Assembly (NCBI GenBank): GCA_017303875.1
Contig: JAFLBP010000037.1
Span: 1 to 56,715, forward strand
Length of the DNA stretch: 56,715 nucleotides
Source of the DNA: Chitinophagales bacterium
GTDB taxonomy: Bacteria > Bacteroidota > Bacteroidia > Chitinophagales > Saprospiraceae
Direction: 5' to 3'
The translations under genes and the position numbers were made by a program. How positions within the stretch are numbered: the first letter of the stretch is position 1; each line of letters opens with the position of its first letter. The notes beneath the pieces are model-generated. The model had not been told where the DNA came from. It made no database searches and was given only the letters and a program-made list of their open reading frames with translations. Positions 9,637-18,104 of this stretch are shown here, piece after piece.

Positions 9637-11085
9637 TTACTGAATCGGCGGGGCGGCAGGGCGCTCGTAAAGGATAATCCAAACGCCGCAGCGCTCATAA
9701 CGTCGCCTTTCCTGCCATTGTTGCGCCAGCACTTTATAATCTGATTCCTGCACGTCATTGTACACATTGGAGACCATGACCCATTTATTTTTTTCAAAGT
9801 CGAATGGCGCAAATTGCCGCATGTCTCCATTGAGTACTATCATTTCATTGACGCTAAGATTCGGGAATGCGCTGCCTGTGCTACCGAAGTCTATACCCAT
9901 AGCATCCAAATCCCGAACAGCCTGTGTGCGCAACGCGTAGTAGGGCAGGTGGGCGAGTGTGGCATCCCAATCCATGGAAATGCCGCGCGGATAAATCTGT
10001 AAATTACCCAACAACAAGAGCACTGAGAGCACGACCGATACCCATTTTTTACGCTGCACCGACCAGTCTGTTTGCATCAACAACTGAAAGGTATAGCAGT
10101 GCAGGCCAACCATAAAGGGCAAAAAATAGCGATGCGCCGAGAGGTTTTTGTACCAGAGGGCGGAAGGAAACAGCAGGATGGCCAGGAAAATAAGCAGAAA
10201 GAAAATATTTGAATAATACAATTTAATTTTACTCAGCCAAAATTTTCTTATCAATATTGCAACCAATAAAAATTCAAAAAGACGATTAAAATCCAACAAA
10301 CGCCAGCCTAAAACAGCGCAATTTTTGAGCATGCCCGACCAACCGCCCCAAGCAAAAGCAGGCGCCCAGGGTGAGTCGGGATGAAAGCCCGTCCAACCAC
10401 TTTGGCGCTGATGCCAGTACAAATAACCGAATGCCAGCACGGCCCCCGGAACAACCGCGAGCAAGGGCAGCACAGTTCTGTGATTTTTTTGTAAAACACT
10501 GTTTATCAAATTCTTATAATAGGGTAGGGGGGCGAGTCCAAGCGGCGCCAGGGCGAGTGCAGCGGCGGTCATCATTCCGCGCATAGAGATGGCGGCAAGC
10601 AGGATATACCCTAAAATCTGCAAAGCAAGGCGCTGGTTCAATCGCCCGTCGAGCGCCATCAAAAAGCCGCAAAGCAAAAGGACATCCGGACTCACCAAGC
10701 TCATCTGCCCCAGCAGCACGGGGTCGGCCAGAACGGGCAGGAACAGCAGCCAGGCGTGCTGCTTGTCGCTCAGCGCCAGTCCGATGCGGTACAGGTGCAA
10801 AAACATTAACGCGATAAAGGGAAACATGAGCCAGTGGCCCACGGGCAGGGTTTTGCCGAAAAAGGTCCAGCAAAGGGCCAGTAAATACCCGAGGGTCGGC
10901 GGGTGGCCGCTGTCTATATCCCCGGGTAGCAGGGTAAAAGCAAGGCCGTTGTTATAAAAATGATGTGCGTGTTTGGAGGCCAGCTGTACGGTGTCCCAAA
11001 AGAAAAAGTTGTTTTGCACCAAGGCGATAAAAAGTGCCACAAGTGCCCAAACGAGCAGTACCGGAGCCGGGATGATTTTTTTCAC
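9637..11085 (-). CDS. GT-C type membrane glycosyltransferase (GT39-like), GTG start
   Basis: An integral membrane protein with about ten hydrophobic segments in the first ~370 residues and a short soluble C-terminal domain (~residues 380-482). An acidic residue follows the first transmembrane helix (FFFWDTVQLASKHAHHF), and DSGHPPTLGYLLAL follows shortly after. That is the layout of dolichyl/undecaprenyl-phosphate-sugar-dependent GT-C transferases (GT39/GT83 relatives). Such enzymes add sugars to lipids, proteins or polysaccharides on the periplasmic face; donor and acceptor cannot be told here. The first codon is GTG (minus strand of 11083-11085). A perfect TATCTTTG -7 box sits 5 nt upstream, implying a leaderless mRNA. 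FolE ends 71 bp upstream. Confidence 0.7.
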   Translation of the reverse strand: MKKIIPAPVLLVWALVALFIALVQNNFFFWDTVQLASKHAHHFYNNGLAFTLLPGDIDSGHPPTLGYLLALCWTFFGKTLPVGHWLMFPFIALMFLHLYRIGLALSDKQHAWLLFLPVLADPVLLGQMSLVSPDVLLLCGFLMALDGRLNQRLALQILGYILLAAISMRGMMTAAALALAPLGLAPLPYYKNLINSVLQKNHRTVLPLLAVVPGAVLAFGYLYWHQRQSGWTGFHPDSPWAPAFAWGGWSGMLKNCAVLGWRLLDFNRLFEFLLVAILIRKFWLSKIKLYYSNIFFLLIFLAILLFPSALWYKNLSAHRYFLPFMVGLHCYTFQLLMQTDWSVQRKKWVSVVLSVLLLLGNLQIYPRGISMDWDATLAHLPYYALRTQAVRDLDAMGIDFGSTGSAFPNLSVNEMIVLNGDMRQFAPFDFEKNKWVMVSNVYNDVQESDYKVLAQQWQERRRYERCGVWIILYERPAAPPIQ

Positions 11086-11089
11086 GGCT

Positions 11090-11097
11090 CAAAGATA
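11090..11097 (-). promoter_or_regulatory. -7 promoter element TATCTTTG before the glycosyltransferase
   Basis: Exact TAnnTTTG match, 5 nt upstream of the GTG start at 11085. It gives the glycosyltransferase its own promoter despite lying behind folE, and predicts a start of transcription at or just inside the coding region. Confidence 0.4.
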
Positions 11098-11156
11098 AAT
11101 CCCGATTGCTGAGGAATTGCGAGGCGCCCGGATTATTTCACGTAGCGGCCCCCGGC

Positions 11157-11750
11157 TCAATGCAGTTTGGAACCGATGAGGCGGAGAAATTCCCCGCGCG
11201 TTTCGGCCTGAATGAATTGTCCGGTAAAAGCCGAGGTTGTTGTAACGCTGTTCTGTTTTTGCACGCCGCGCATCATCATGCACATGTGCCGCGCTTCAAT
11301 CACCACAGCCACGCCCAAGGGCTGCAGGGTCTCCTGAATGACATCGCGGATCTCCAGTGTCAGGCGTTCCTGCACTTGCAGGCGTCGGGCGAAAACATCT
11401 ACTATCCTGGGAATTTTACTTAACCCGACGATATGGCCATTGGGAATATAGGCCACGTGCGCTTTGCCGAAAAAGGGGAGCATATGGTGTTCGCAAAGCG
11501 AATACAGTTCAATGTCCTTCACCAGTACCATTTCGCTGTAATCCTCTTTGAACATCGCGGAGCGCAATATGGCCGCGGGGTCCTGGTGGTAGCCCTGGGT
11601 GAGGAACTGCATGGCTTTAGCCGCGCGTTCGGGTGTTTTGACGATACCTTCCCGATCCGTGTCTTCGCCGATACCGTTGAGCATATCGACATAGTGCAGT
11701 TTCAGGCGTTCGGTAAGGGATTCGTCGTAATGGTCGGTTTTCTTGTACAC
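11157..11750 (-). CDS. folE: GTP cyclohydrolase I
   Basis: Converts GTP to 7,8-dihydroneopterin triphosphate plus formate, the entry step to folate, queuosine and tetrahydrobiopterin. At 197 aa it has family length. The zinc ligands are in place: Cys86 and His89 in SLCEHHMLPF and Cys157 in ARHMCMMMRG. Other signatures are DTDREGIVKTPERAAKA, YIPNGHIVGLSKI and VQERLT. It follows the PTPS/QueD gene by only 21 bp on the same strand, so both are probably translated from one mRNA and supply successive steps (GTP to dihydroneopterin triphosphate, then to a tetrahydropterin). Confidence 0.96.
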   Translation of the reverse strand: MYKKTDHYDESLTERLKLHYVDMLNGIGEDTDREGIVKTPERAAKAMQFLTQGYHQDPAAILRSAMFKEDYSEMVLVKDIELYSLCEHHMLPFFGKAHVAYIPNGHIVGLSKIPRIVDVFARRLQVQERLTLEIRDVIQETLQPLGVAVVIEARHMCMMMRGVQKQNSVTTTSAFTGQFIQAETRGEFLRLIGSKLH

Positions 11751-11771
11751 AGGTTCGGCCGTTAAAAGTGG

Positions 11772-12191
11772 TTATTGCTCGCCGTAATATTCGGCATAGA
11801 TGGTCTCTGTTTCCCAGAGTTTGATGGCATGAAGTTTACAGCCCTCTGCTTCGATGGCCTGCTCTAACTGTTGCCAGATGAGGATAACAAGATTCTCGGT
11901 GGTTGGTTGCATGCCTTTGGGAATAAAGGGCACATCAAGGTTGAGGTTGCTGTGATCGAGGATATCAGTCACATACGCCTTGATGAGCAGGCTTAATTTT
12001 TTGACATCAATAATAAAGCCTGTAACAGGATGGGGCCGGCCTTTTACCGTGACGTGCAGGTAATAGTTGTGGCCATGCCAGTTTTTATTGGAGCATTTTC
12101 CAAAGGTCGCTACATTTTGCTCCTCCGACCATTCGTCCACCCAAAGTTTATGGGCGGCATTAAAGCGTTCTACGCGAGTGATATATACCAT
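11772..12191 (-). CDS. 6-pyruvoyl-/6-carboxy-tetrahydropterin synthase family protein
   Basis: Acts on dihydroneopterin triphosphate, the FolE product, giving 6-carboxytetrahydropterin (QueD, queuosine pathway) or 6-pyruvoyltetrahydropterin (PTPS, BH4 pathway). Zinc ligands are His14, His39 and His41 (FNAAHK, HGHNY). The catalytic Cys33 sits in FGKCSNKNWHGHNY, a spacing close to eukaryotic PTPS. PTTEN and the late Glu pair (WETETIYAEYY) are also present. The start at 12191 (MVYITRVERF) is chosen over the frame's earlier ATG at 12233 because that extension is arginine-rich and a perfect -7 box overlaps it. No queC or queE is nearby, so the exact pathway is open. Confidence 0.85.
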   Translation of the reverse strand: MVYITRVERFNAAHKLWVDEWSEEQNVATFGKCSNKNWHGHNYYLHVTVKGRPHPVTGFIIDVKKLSLLIKAYVTDILDHSNLNLDVPFIPKGMQPTTENLVILIWQQLEQAIEAEGCKLHAIKLWETETIYAEYYGEQ

Positions 12192-12230
12192 GAGTGTAAT
12201 AGCGGCGCGGCCAACCCGACACCGGCGCCG

Positions 12231-12238
12231 CAAAATTA
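12231..12238 (-). promoter_or_regulatory. -7 promoter element TAATTTTG before the PTPS-folE pair
   Basis: Exact TAnnTTTG match, 39 nt upstream of the ATG at 12191. It gives a leader of about 33 nt and overlaps the alternative start at 12233, which argues against that longer form. Confidence 0.4.
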
Positions 12239-12355
12239 CGGCGAATTCAAATGCCGCGCACGTTTTCTCTTGAAAAGCAGTAATTCGGACGGACTAAAGC
12301 CTGCATTTATCGAAAAATACCTTTATTTGCGCCTCTTAATTGTTGTTTTGCCTCG

Positions 12356-13408
12356 ATGAATCGCTCGCGCACCATATTGGATCGCACTTACCGGACGCTC
12401 ACCCTGCGCCCGGTGTACCACGGCCTTTTCTGGGCGGTGCTTTTTGCGTTTATGGTATTTGGCGGTTCCAAAATTGAGGGCAACCCGGGCGATATCCTGT
12501 TCGCGGAGATCCTTTCGTTGTGCTTTTTTGCCGTGTTGGTGTACACCAACCTCTATTACCTCATCCCCAATTACCTCGCCAAACGGGCCTTTTTATACCT
12601 TTTGCTGGTCATGATTGTCTGCGCAATCGTCACGCCACTGGAGGTTTTTGTGTTATATGTGAAATTTTCGGAAAACTCCGATTACCGTTCGTTTTTGGTT
12701 TCCATCCAATTAGATATTTACATCGGCAATATCTTTGTTACCCTGATTTCTACCGTTTTGCGCCTTATTATGGATTGGTGGCGCTACCAAAACGAAAAAC
12801 AGGTGTTGCTGACCCAGACCATGCAATCGGAGTTGCGGTTTTTAAAAAGTCAGATCAACCCGCACTTTTTGTTCAATACGCTGAACAACCTGTACGCACT
12901 GACCTTGAAAAAGAGCGATAAAGCCCCGGAAATTGTGCTGAAGCTCTCGGAAATCATGCGCTACATGTTGTATGAATGCAACGAAAAACGGGTGCAGCTC
13001 TCCAAGGAAATCCTGTACATGCACAATTATTTAGACCTCGAACGCCTGCGGCAACCCAAGGAGGCCGACATCAGTTTTACGGTTGAAGGCAATATCAGTG
13101 AGCAGATGATTGCGCCCTTGTTGTTTGTGCCTTTTGTGGAAAACAGTTTCAAACACGGGTTGAACCTGCATGTGAAAGACGGTGGTTTTGTGCGCATGCG
13201 GCTGCGGGTACAGGGCGAAGACATGGAGTTTTACATCGAAAACAGCAAAGCTGACGCATTGCCCCGCATGGATCACCGCAGAAGCGGCGGTATCGGCCTT
13301 GCCAATGTACGGCAGCGCCTTCAAATATTATACCCCGAAAACCATACCCTCATCATTAATGACGAGCCGGGCGTTTACGCTGTAACCCTCCTGCTTAAAC
13401 TCATTTGA
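12356..13408 (+). CDS. LytS/YehU-type sensor histidine kinase
   Basis: Membrane sensor kinase of the His_kinase (PF06580) family. Four hydrophobic segments (residues ~22-38, ~47-70, ~79-103, ~118-142) form a compact sensor region with no obvious extracytoplasmic domain. A short coil leads to the phosphoacceptor His170 in SQINPHFLFNTLNNLYAL. The catalytic domain follows, with PLLFVPFVENSFKHGLN (N box) and GGIGLANVRQRLQILYP (G box). At 350 aa this is the standard Bacteroidota length. It precedes its probable partner, the LytTR regulator, by 80 bp. The gene is divergent from PTPS-folE across a 164-bp region. Signal and targets unknown. Confidence 0.92.
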   Translation: MNRSRTILDRTYRTLTLRPVYHGLFWAVLFAFMVFGGSKIEGNPGDILFAEILSLCFFAVLVYTNLYYLIPNYLAKRAFLYLLLVMIVCAIVTPLEVFVLYVKFSENSDYRSFLVSIQLDIYIGNIFVTLISTVLRLIMDWWRYQNEKQVLLTQTMQSELRFLKSQINPHFLFNTLNNLYALTLKKSDKAPEIVLKLSEIMRYMLYECNEKRVQLSKEILYMHNYLDLERLRQPKEADISFTVEGNISEQMIAPLLFVPFVENSFKHGLNLHVKDGGFVRMRLRVQGEDMEFYIENSKADALPRMDHRRSGGIGLANVRQRLQILYPENHTLIINDEPGVYAVTLLLKLI

Positions 13409-13488
13409 AAAAAAATTTGACGGTTTAAAATCGGCTTTTTACCTTGGGCCACAAAGCAAAACAAATCTTTACCGAAAACCTGCTGAAT

Positions 13489-14229
13489 ATGTTAAACGTC
13501 CTTATCGTCGACGACGAACCGCTTGCGCTGGATGTACTGGAAACGTACATTAGTCAAATGCCCGAGCTTAATTTGGTGAAACGCTGCAGCAACGCCCTTG
13601 AAGCCAATGAAGCACTGAAAACAAATCCGGTGGATTTGATGTTTCTGGATATTCAGATGCCACAACTGACCGGCACGGATTTCCTGAAAACGCTCAGCAA
13701 TCCGCCAATGGTTGTGTTTACCACAGCTTATTCCAATTACGCCATTCAGGGTTTCGACCTCAATGCACTGGATTATCTGGTAAAACCGATTTCATTGGAT
13801 CGTTTTGTTAAAGCAGTCAATAAAGCAGTAGAACACGCGGGCCTGCTGAGATTGGAACAACAATCGCAAAACGGCAACGGGGCCAATGCTGCCGACAGCC
13901 ATGATTTCTTTTTTGTAAAAGCCGATAAAAAACTCGTCAAGGTCAATTTTGACGACATCATTTATATCGAAGGTTTGAAAGACTATGTCATTATCCGACT
14001 ACTCAACGGCCGGGTTATTACGCTTCAAACCATGAAAAGCCTGGAAGATCGCCTTCCGCCGGTTCAGTTCAAACGTATACACCGTTCCTACATCGTAGCG
14101 CTCGACAAGATCGCAGCCATTGAAGGCAATATGGTGGAGGTTATGGAAAAAGACAAGCCCAAATTATTGCCCATCGGCAAAAACTACCGCGACGACCTGT
14201 TGGATCTCATCGACAAGAACCGACTCTGA
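13489..14229 (+). CDS. LytTR-family response regulator
   Basis: A receiver domain (residues 1-~120) is followed by a LytTR DNA-binding domain (~145-246). The acidic pocket is at VDDE (Asp8, Asp9), the phosphoacceptor is Asp54 in LMFLDIQMP, Thr78 is in VVFTTA and Lys99 in DYLVKP. The LytTR part has FFFVKADKKLVKVNFDDI, YIEGLKDYVIIRL and FKRIHRSYIVALDKI. The start at 13489 (MLNVLIVDDE) puts the receiver's first strand at the N-terminus. A TTG 45 bases upstream would add an implausible tail. It is transcribed with the LytS kinase just before it and is probably phosphorylated by it. A weak -7-like TACCTTGG lies at 13440. Confidence 0.92.
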   Translation: MLNVLIVDDEPLALDVLETYISQMPELNLVKRCSNALEANEALKTNPVDLMFLDIQMPQLTGTDFLKTLSNPPMVVFTTAYSNYAIQGFDLNALDYLVKPISLDRFVKAVNKAVEHAGLLRLEQQSQNGNGANAADSHDFFFVKADKKLVKVNFDDIIYIEGLKDYVIIRLLNGRVITLQTMKSLEDRLPPVQFKRIHRSYIVALDKIAAIEGNMVEVMEKDKPKLLPIGKNYRDDLLDLIDKNRL

Positions 14230-14270
14230 GCAAGCAGCAGTTTTTTTTCGGGGCAACACCCTGAGCATTT

Positions 14271-15068
14271 ATGCAGCGAATCCGAATTACTGCCGTAAGT
14301 TACCTGAACACTAAACCGTTCATTTACGGCCTTTTCCGCTCCGAATTATCGGAATGGATTGATTTGAGCCTTGATATTCCTTCGGTTTGCGCACAAAAGT
14401 TGTTGCGCGGCGAAGCCGACCTCGCACTCACTCCGGTGGCCATTGTGCCCGAATTGCCCAAAGCATTCCTTGTATCTGATTATTGCATCGGTTCTACCGG
14501 CGCTGTCAAAACGGTTTGCCTGTATGCGCATCAGCCCCTTGAAAACATCAAGCGGATTTACCTCGATTTTCATTCGCGCAGCTCTGTTGCCCTCACGCAG
14601 GTGCTTTGCCGGGAATACTGGCATATTAAACCTGAATTTATTCCCGCACAGGAAGGTTATATTGAATACCTGAAAGGCGATACGGCCGGCTTGGTCATCG
14701 GCGATCGTACGATCGGATTAGAAGCGCGCTTTCCGTACGTGTACGACCTCGGCGCTGCATGGACCGACTGGACGGGCCTGCCTTTTGTTTTTGCTGCCTG
14801 GTTCAGCACGCGCCCGCTGCCGCAGCCTTTTGTGGAAAAATTCAATCAGGCGCTTGCCTCCGGCCTGGATCATTTGCCCGAGCTGACCAAAATTCTGCCT
14901 GCCTATCCGAATTTTGACCTTGATGCCTATTATCGGGACAATATCAGTTATGCATTAGATGAAGCAAAATGGTTGGGCTTGCAGCGTTTTTTAGGAATTT
15001 TATCGGGAGAAAAAGGCTACCATTTAGAAAGTACACGTTTTGCGCAGGTTCACCCGGATGCAGGATAA
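14271..15068 (+). CDS. mqnA: Chorismate dehydratase, futalosine menaquinone pathway
   Basis: MqnA converts chorismate to 3-enolpyruvylbenzoate, the first step of the futalosine route to menaquinone. The protein begins MQRIRITAVSYLNTKPFIYG, the family hallmark (ISYLN-KP), and continues with CAQKLLRGEADLALTPV, SVALTQVLCREYW and LVIGDRTIGLEARF. At 265 aa it has the expected length with a periplasmic-binding-protein-like two-lobe fold, but no signal peptide, so it is cytoplasmic. It follows the LytTR gene by 41 bp and may be read through from it. The other mqn genes are outside the window. It is convergent with the PAP2-like gene, 19 bp apart. Confidence 0.92.
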   Translation: MQRIRITAVSYLNTKPFIYGLFRSELSEWIDLSLDIPSVCAQKLLRGEADLALTPVAIVPELPKAFLVSDYCIGSTGAVKTVCLYAHQPLENIKRIYLDFHSRSSVALTQVLCREYWHIKPEFIPAQEGYIEYLKGDTAGLVIGDRTIGLEARFPYVYDLGAAWTDWTGLPFVFAAWFSTRPLPQPFVEKFNQALASGLDHLPELTKILPAYPNFDLDAYYRDNISYALDEAKWLGLQRFLGILSGEKGYHLESTRFAQVHPDAG

Positions 15069-15087
15069 TTTCAAGTAGTAAATAAGG

Positions 15088-15678
15088 CTAAAACCCCATA
15101 AAATGGGCGGCAATAGCGCCGAAAAAAGCGCCCATTAATGCACCAACAAGTACTTCTGCGAGTGTATGCCGTTTTAATACAACTCGCGACCAGCCGACTA
15201 CCAGAGTGATGGCGCTGATGATTCCGAATAACAGGTTGCTCATACTCAAGGCCACAAGGGCAAGGTAGGCATTGACGCCTACGTGCAGCGACGCTTTTAT
15301 GGCGTACTGATTGACCAATTTGAAGGCGAAGAGCATTACAGTGATCGCACCCACGGCAATGGTCAGCGGCAGATCGTGAAAACCAAAATACAAGGCTGCG
15401 GTGAGCAGGAGCATCATGATAATGGGCGCCCGGAACCAGCGTTTGCGTTCTTCGCGGTTCGAGACATCCATGTTAGAATATGCGCCTTTTTTATAGCCCA
15501 GCCAGGTTTTAAGACTGAGTGGCAAGACGACCAAACCCACGATAAGGCCCGAAACCAGACAGGCCTTTTCAGGCGGCTCATGTGTAAATTCAAACCAGAT
15601 GGCAAATGCCGGAATGGTCAGGATAGGGTGGCCGAGGGAGGAAATCCATCGGGCAATTTGGTGTACCATTGATTTCAT
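15088..15678 (-). CDS. PAP2-like membrane protein with degenerate phosphatase motifs
   Basis: Six hydrophobic segments and the general layout of the PAP2 (lipid phosphate phosphatase) superfamily. The third signature is recognisable as SRVVLKRHTLAEV, matching SRx5Hx3D except that the last Asp is Glu. The second signature is reduced to KASLHVGVN in place of PSGH, and the first (Kx6RP) is not clear; the loop DVSNREERKRW occupies its place. It may be an altered lipid-pyrophosphate phosphatase or a catalytically weak relative. The start lies 21 bp after the dynamin-like gene's stop, so it is probably third in the WbqC-dynamin-PAP2 operon. That points to a membrane-lipid role. Confidence 0.7.
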   Translation of the reverse strand: MKSMVHQIARWISSLGHPILTIPAFAIWFEFTHEPPEKACLVSGLIVGLVVLPLSLKTWLGYKKGAYSNMDVSNREERKRWFRAPIIMMLLLTAALYFGFHDLPLTIAVGAITVMLFAFKLVNQYAIKASLHVGVNAYLALVALSMSNLLFGIISAITLVVGWSRVVLKRHTLAEVLVGALMGAFFGAIAAHFMGF

Positions 15679-15699
15679 TGATGCCTTTTCATCGGCGCT

Positions 15700-17424
15700 T
15701 TAAGGAGATACAATTACCTCCTGATCAACACTGCTCAAGCGATCGGAAATAGCGGCGTAACGCGCGTCGAAATGTTCAATTTGCAAGGCTTCATTGCCGA
15801 GCAGGGCGTCGAGGTCTTTAAAGTTTTCTCCGATCCGGCCTTTGATGGCGTGAATATATCCCTTCAGTTTTTCCTCCAGGGCTTCGAGCATACGGGCGCG
15901 CCCGGAGGCAATTTCAGCTTCATAGCCCTGCACAATTTTGCGGCGCTGCACCCCGGCTGTGATGCCGGCAAACAGAATTCCGACTGCGGATAAGACCCCT
16001 CCTGTTACATCCAGCACCGTTACATTGGTGACGGCAGCCAGCACGATGCCGATGATGGCCGCGCCGCTGCCTGCGGCAATATTCGGAGAAACCCGCGCGT
16101 CTTCCGGGAAGATTTTGGTATCACTGAAGTTTTCAGAGCGGGAAATAAAACGCGAAAAGGCGTCCTGCAATTCGCGCAGTACGGTGGAGCGCTTATCGGC
16201 AATGTCTTCAAAAATATAAGAATCGGAGGTGATTACGGTATTGCTGCTCCGGATTTTCAAATCGATCATTTTGGCCATTTGCTGTACGCTGTCGGCCAGG
16301 TCTACAACGCCTTCCTGTAATTTATGCTTCAGCTCGGCATTGAGGTTCAGCTCTAATTTTTTGCCGAGGTCTTCGAGCCATTCGCCGATAGAGGCCTGTT
16401 TGGAGAAAATACCCACAAAGGAGCGTTTCAGCATATTGGGAAAGGAAAGGCCGGAAGAAAGCTCCGAGCCGACGTTTCGGGTAATTTTATCGTACCCGTT
16501 CATCAGGTTTTCAATCAGGATGCCCGCCTGGTGTTGCGATTTTCGTTCCTGATGATCAAGCGTTTCGCTGATGTCTTTCCGAAAAATCGTATCTGCCCTG
16601 AACTGCTCGGCGCGGGTATCGAGGTCGGTGCGGATGCGGTCGAGAATTTGTCGGGAAGTCTGGATATTGTTTTTCAATTTCATGGCGGCTCCACGGCCGC
16701 CGGTTACGTGCGTGCGGATGTAATCGCGCACAGTAGAAAAACCGCTCTGGTCGTACTGGCCGTCGAGTTCCGCTTTGGCGCTGACGGTAAAGATCTGCGG
16801 CTCCTGCAAGCCTTTTTTCTGCGCGTGGGTGTAAAGCCCCTGAACATTGACGGCGAGGTCTTCGGCCGACATCAGGTCTTTTTGTTGCAAAACGAAAATG
16901 ATCTTTTTATGCCATTCTGCGTGGATGAACTCAAAGAAGTCCCAGGCCGATTGCCGGTAGGGGTTTTTGGCTTCAAAGACAAAAATTACAAGATCTGCTG
17001 CGGGTACAAAGCGCTCGGTGATTTCCTGGTGCTGTTCCACAATGGAGTTGGTTCCCGGGGTATCCACTACGGCGATATCCTTGAGGATTTCAACGGGTAG
17101 CAGTACTTTTTTGAGGAAAGGGTTGACCACAATGACCTCTTCCGTTTCGCCATAGAGGATCTGCTGTATGGTGTCTGTCATGGGTTGCGGCGCGACAGGG
17201 GCAATTTCCCGACCAGCTTGCAAAAGCGCATTTACGAAGCTGCTTTTGCCGGCTTTTACCTCACCGACGATGACGAACATGTAAGGTTCGCCCATTCGGT
17301 TGCGCAGTTCGCCAACCGTTGCAGCCAGGTCTTTATGACCGATCTCCTGACTGAGTTGCTGAATATCTTTTACAAGGTCTTCTACCTGGGCGCGTTGCGC
17401 GCTTGCGCGAGGGTTGAGTATCAT
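15700..17424 (-). CDS. Dynamin-like GTPase
   Basis: A large GTPase of the bacterial dynamin-like superfamily (574 aa). The P-loop is GEVKAGKS (residues 54-61). The switch I threonine region is PMTDTIQ, the G3 motif DTPG at 121-124, and the G4 position reads LQQKD rather than TKxD, as often in this branch. After the GTPase a helical region follows. A hydrophobic double segment (residues ~465-510, rich in Gly/Ala/Val) probably inserts into the membrane, then comes a final helix. Such proteins remodel or repair bilayers. The start at 17424 is chosen because its ATG overlaps the WbqC stop codon (ATGA), a translational-coupling arrangement. The frame's earlier ATG at 17451 lies inside wbqC. The PAP2-like gene follows by 21 bp. 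Confidence 0.88.
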   Translation of the reverse strand: MILNPRASAQRAQVEDLVKDIQQLSQEIGHKDLAATVGELRNRMGEPYMFVIVGEVKAGKSSFVNALLQAGREIAPVAPQPMTDTIQQILYGETEEVIVVNPFLKKVLLPVEILKDIAVVDTPGTNSIVEQHQEITERFVPAADLVIFVFEAKNPYRQSAWDFFEFIHAEWHKKIIFVLQQKDLMSAEDLAVNVQGLYTHAQKKGLQEPQIFTVSAKAELDGQYDQSGFSTVRDYIRTHVTGGRGAAMKLKNNIQTSRQILDRIRTDLDTRAEQFRADTIFRKDISETLDHQERKSQHQAGILIENLMNGYDKITRNVGSELSSGLSFPNMLKRSFVGIFSKQASIGEWLEDLGKKLELNLNAELKHKLQEGVVDLADSVQQMAKMIDLKIRSSNTVITSDSYIFEDIADKRSTVLRELQDAFSRFISRSENFSDTKIFPEDARVSPNIAAGSGAAIIGIVLAAVTNVTVLDVTGGVLSAVGILFAGITAGVQRRKIVQGYEAEIASGRARMLEALEEKLKGYIHAIKGRIGENFKDLDALLGNEALQIEHFDARYAAISDRLSSVDQEVIVSP

Positions 17425-17999
17425 TCCAGAGTTATATTTTTTCCACAGCAAAAAATCGCGTCAAGAACGGATAAATTCGGGAGAAAACCAAAGCGATCGC
17501 TGAAAACCTGCGGATAAGTTGGGTAGGAGATGGCACTTGCGGGGTTGTCGGCAACCGCCCATTGGCCATCGGGGCCTTGCCAGCTGTCGCTTAGTTCGAG
17601 TTTGCCTTGCCAGCGGAAAATCCGGCGCAGGGTCCAGTTGAGTATTTCGAGGTTGTAATCGAAGAGGTGGGTGTATTTTTTTTCGTAAAAAACGACAATT
17701 TCATCTGCAAAATGCTCAAAATAAGGGGCATTTCCGTAGGCTGTGCGAATACTGCGCCAGTGGTTGCGCTGCCAGTCGCCGTGATCGGCCATTAATACTT
17801 CCCGAACCGGCTTTTGCTGGTGTTTGCCGGATTCCAGCGGGATACTGAGGCGCTGCACACCGCCCGGCCCGGCAATGTAACAGCGGTTGCGCAGGCTGCC
17901 TTTCTGGTAATGCTCATATGCTTCCAGCGTGAGGGTTTCCTCCCGGAGTGCAGCGGCGTACCAGCTCAGTGGCGCCCAATGGGCAAGAGACAAGGTCAT
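17421..17999 (-). CDS. WbqC family protein
   Basis: A 192-aa WbqC-like protein (PF08889). Members are found in O-antigen and sugar-modification clusters, but the family is not well characterised biochemically. Typical features are the N-terminal HWAPLSWYAAALREE, the basic phrase SLRNRCYIAGPGGVQRLSIP, GDWQRNHWRSIRTAYGNAPYF, and a C-terminal half rich in aromatic residues. No signal peptide, so cytoplasmic. It is the first gene of a likely three-gene unit: its TGA overlaps the ATG of the dynamin-like GTPase by four bases. Divergent from the LEA-like gene at 18105. Confidence 0.85.
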   Translation of the reverse strand: MTLSLAHWAPLSWYAAALREETLTLEAYEHYQKGSLRNRCYIAGPGGVQRLSIPLESGKHQQKPVREVLMADHGDWQRNHWRSIRTAYGNAPYFEHFADEIVVFYEKKYTHLFDYNLEILNWTLRRIFRWQGKLELSDSWQGPDGQWAVADNPASAISYPTYPQVFSDRFGFLPNLSVLDAIFCCGKNITLE

Positions 18000-18049
18000 T
18001 TTTATGGATTAATTTACATTAGATCGTGACGAATCCCGTTTTTTTCGTA

Positions 18050-18057
18050 TATCTTTA
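18050..18057 (+). promoter_or_regulatory. -7-like element TATCTTTA before the LEA-like gene
   Basis: Matches TAnnTTTG at seven of eight positions, 48 nt upstream of the ATG at 18105. Confidence 0.3.
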
Positions 18058-18104
18058 GCCCTGTAAAAATGCTTCAACCTTCACACCTAAACAACACTTA
18101 CAAC

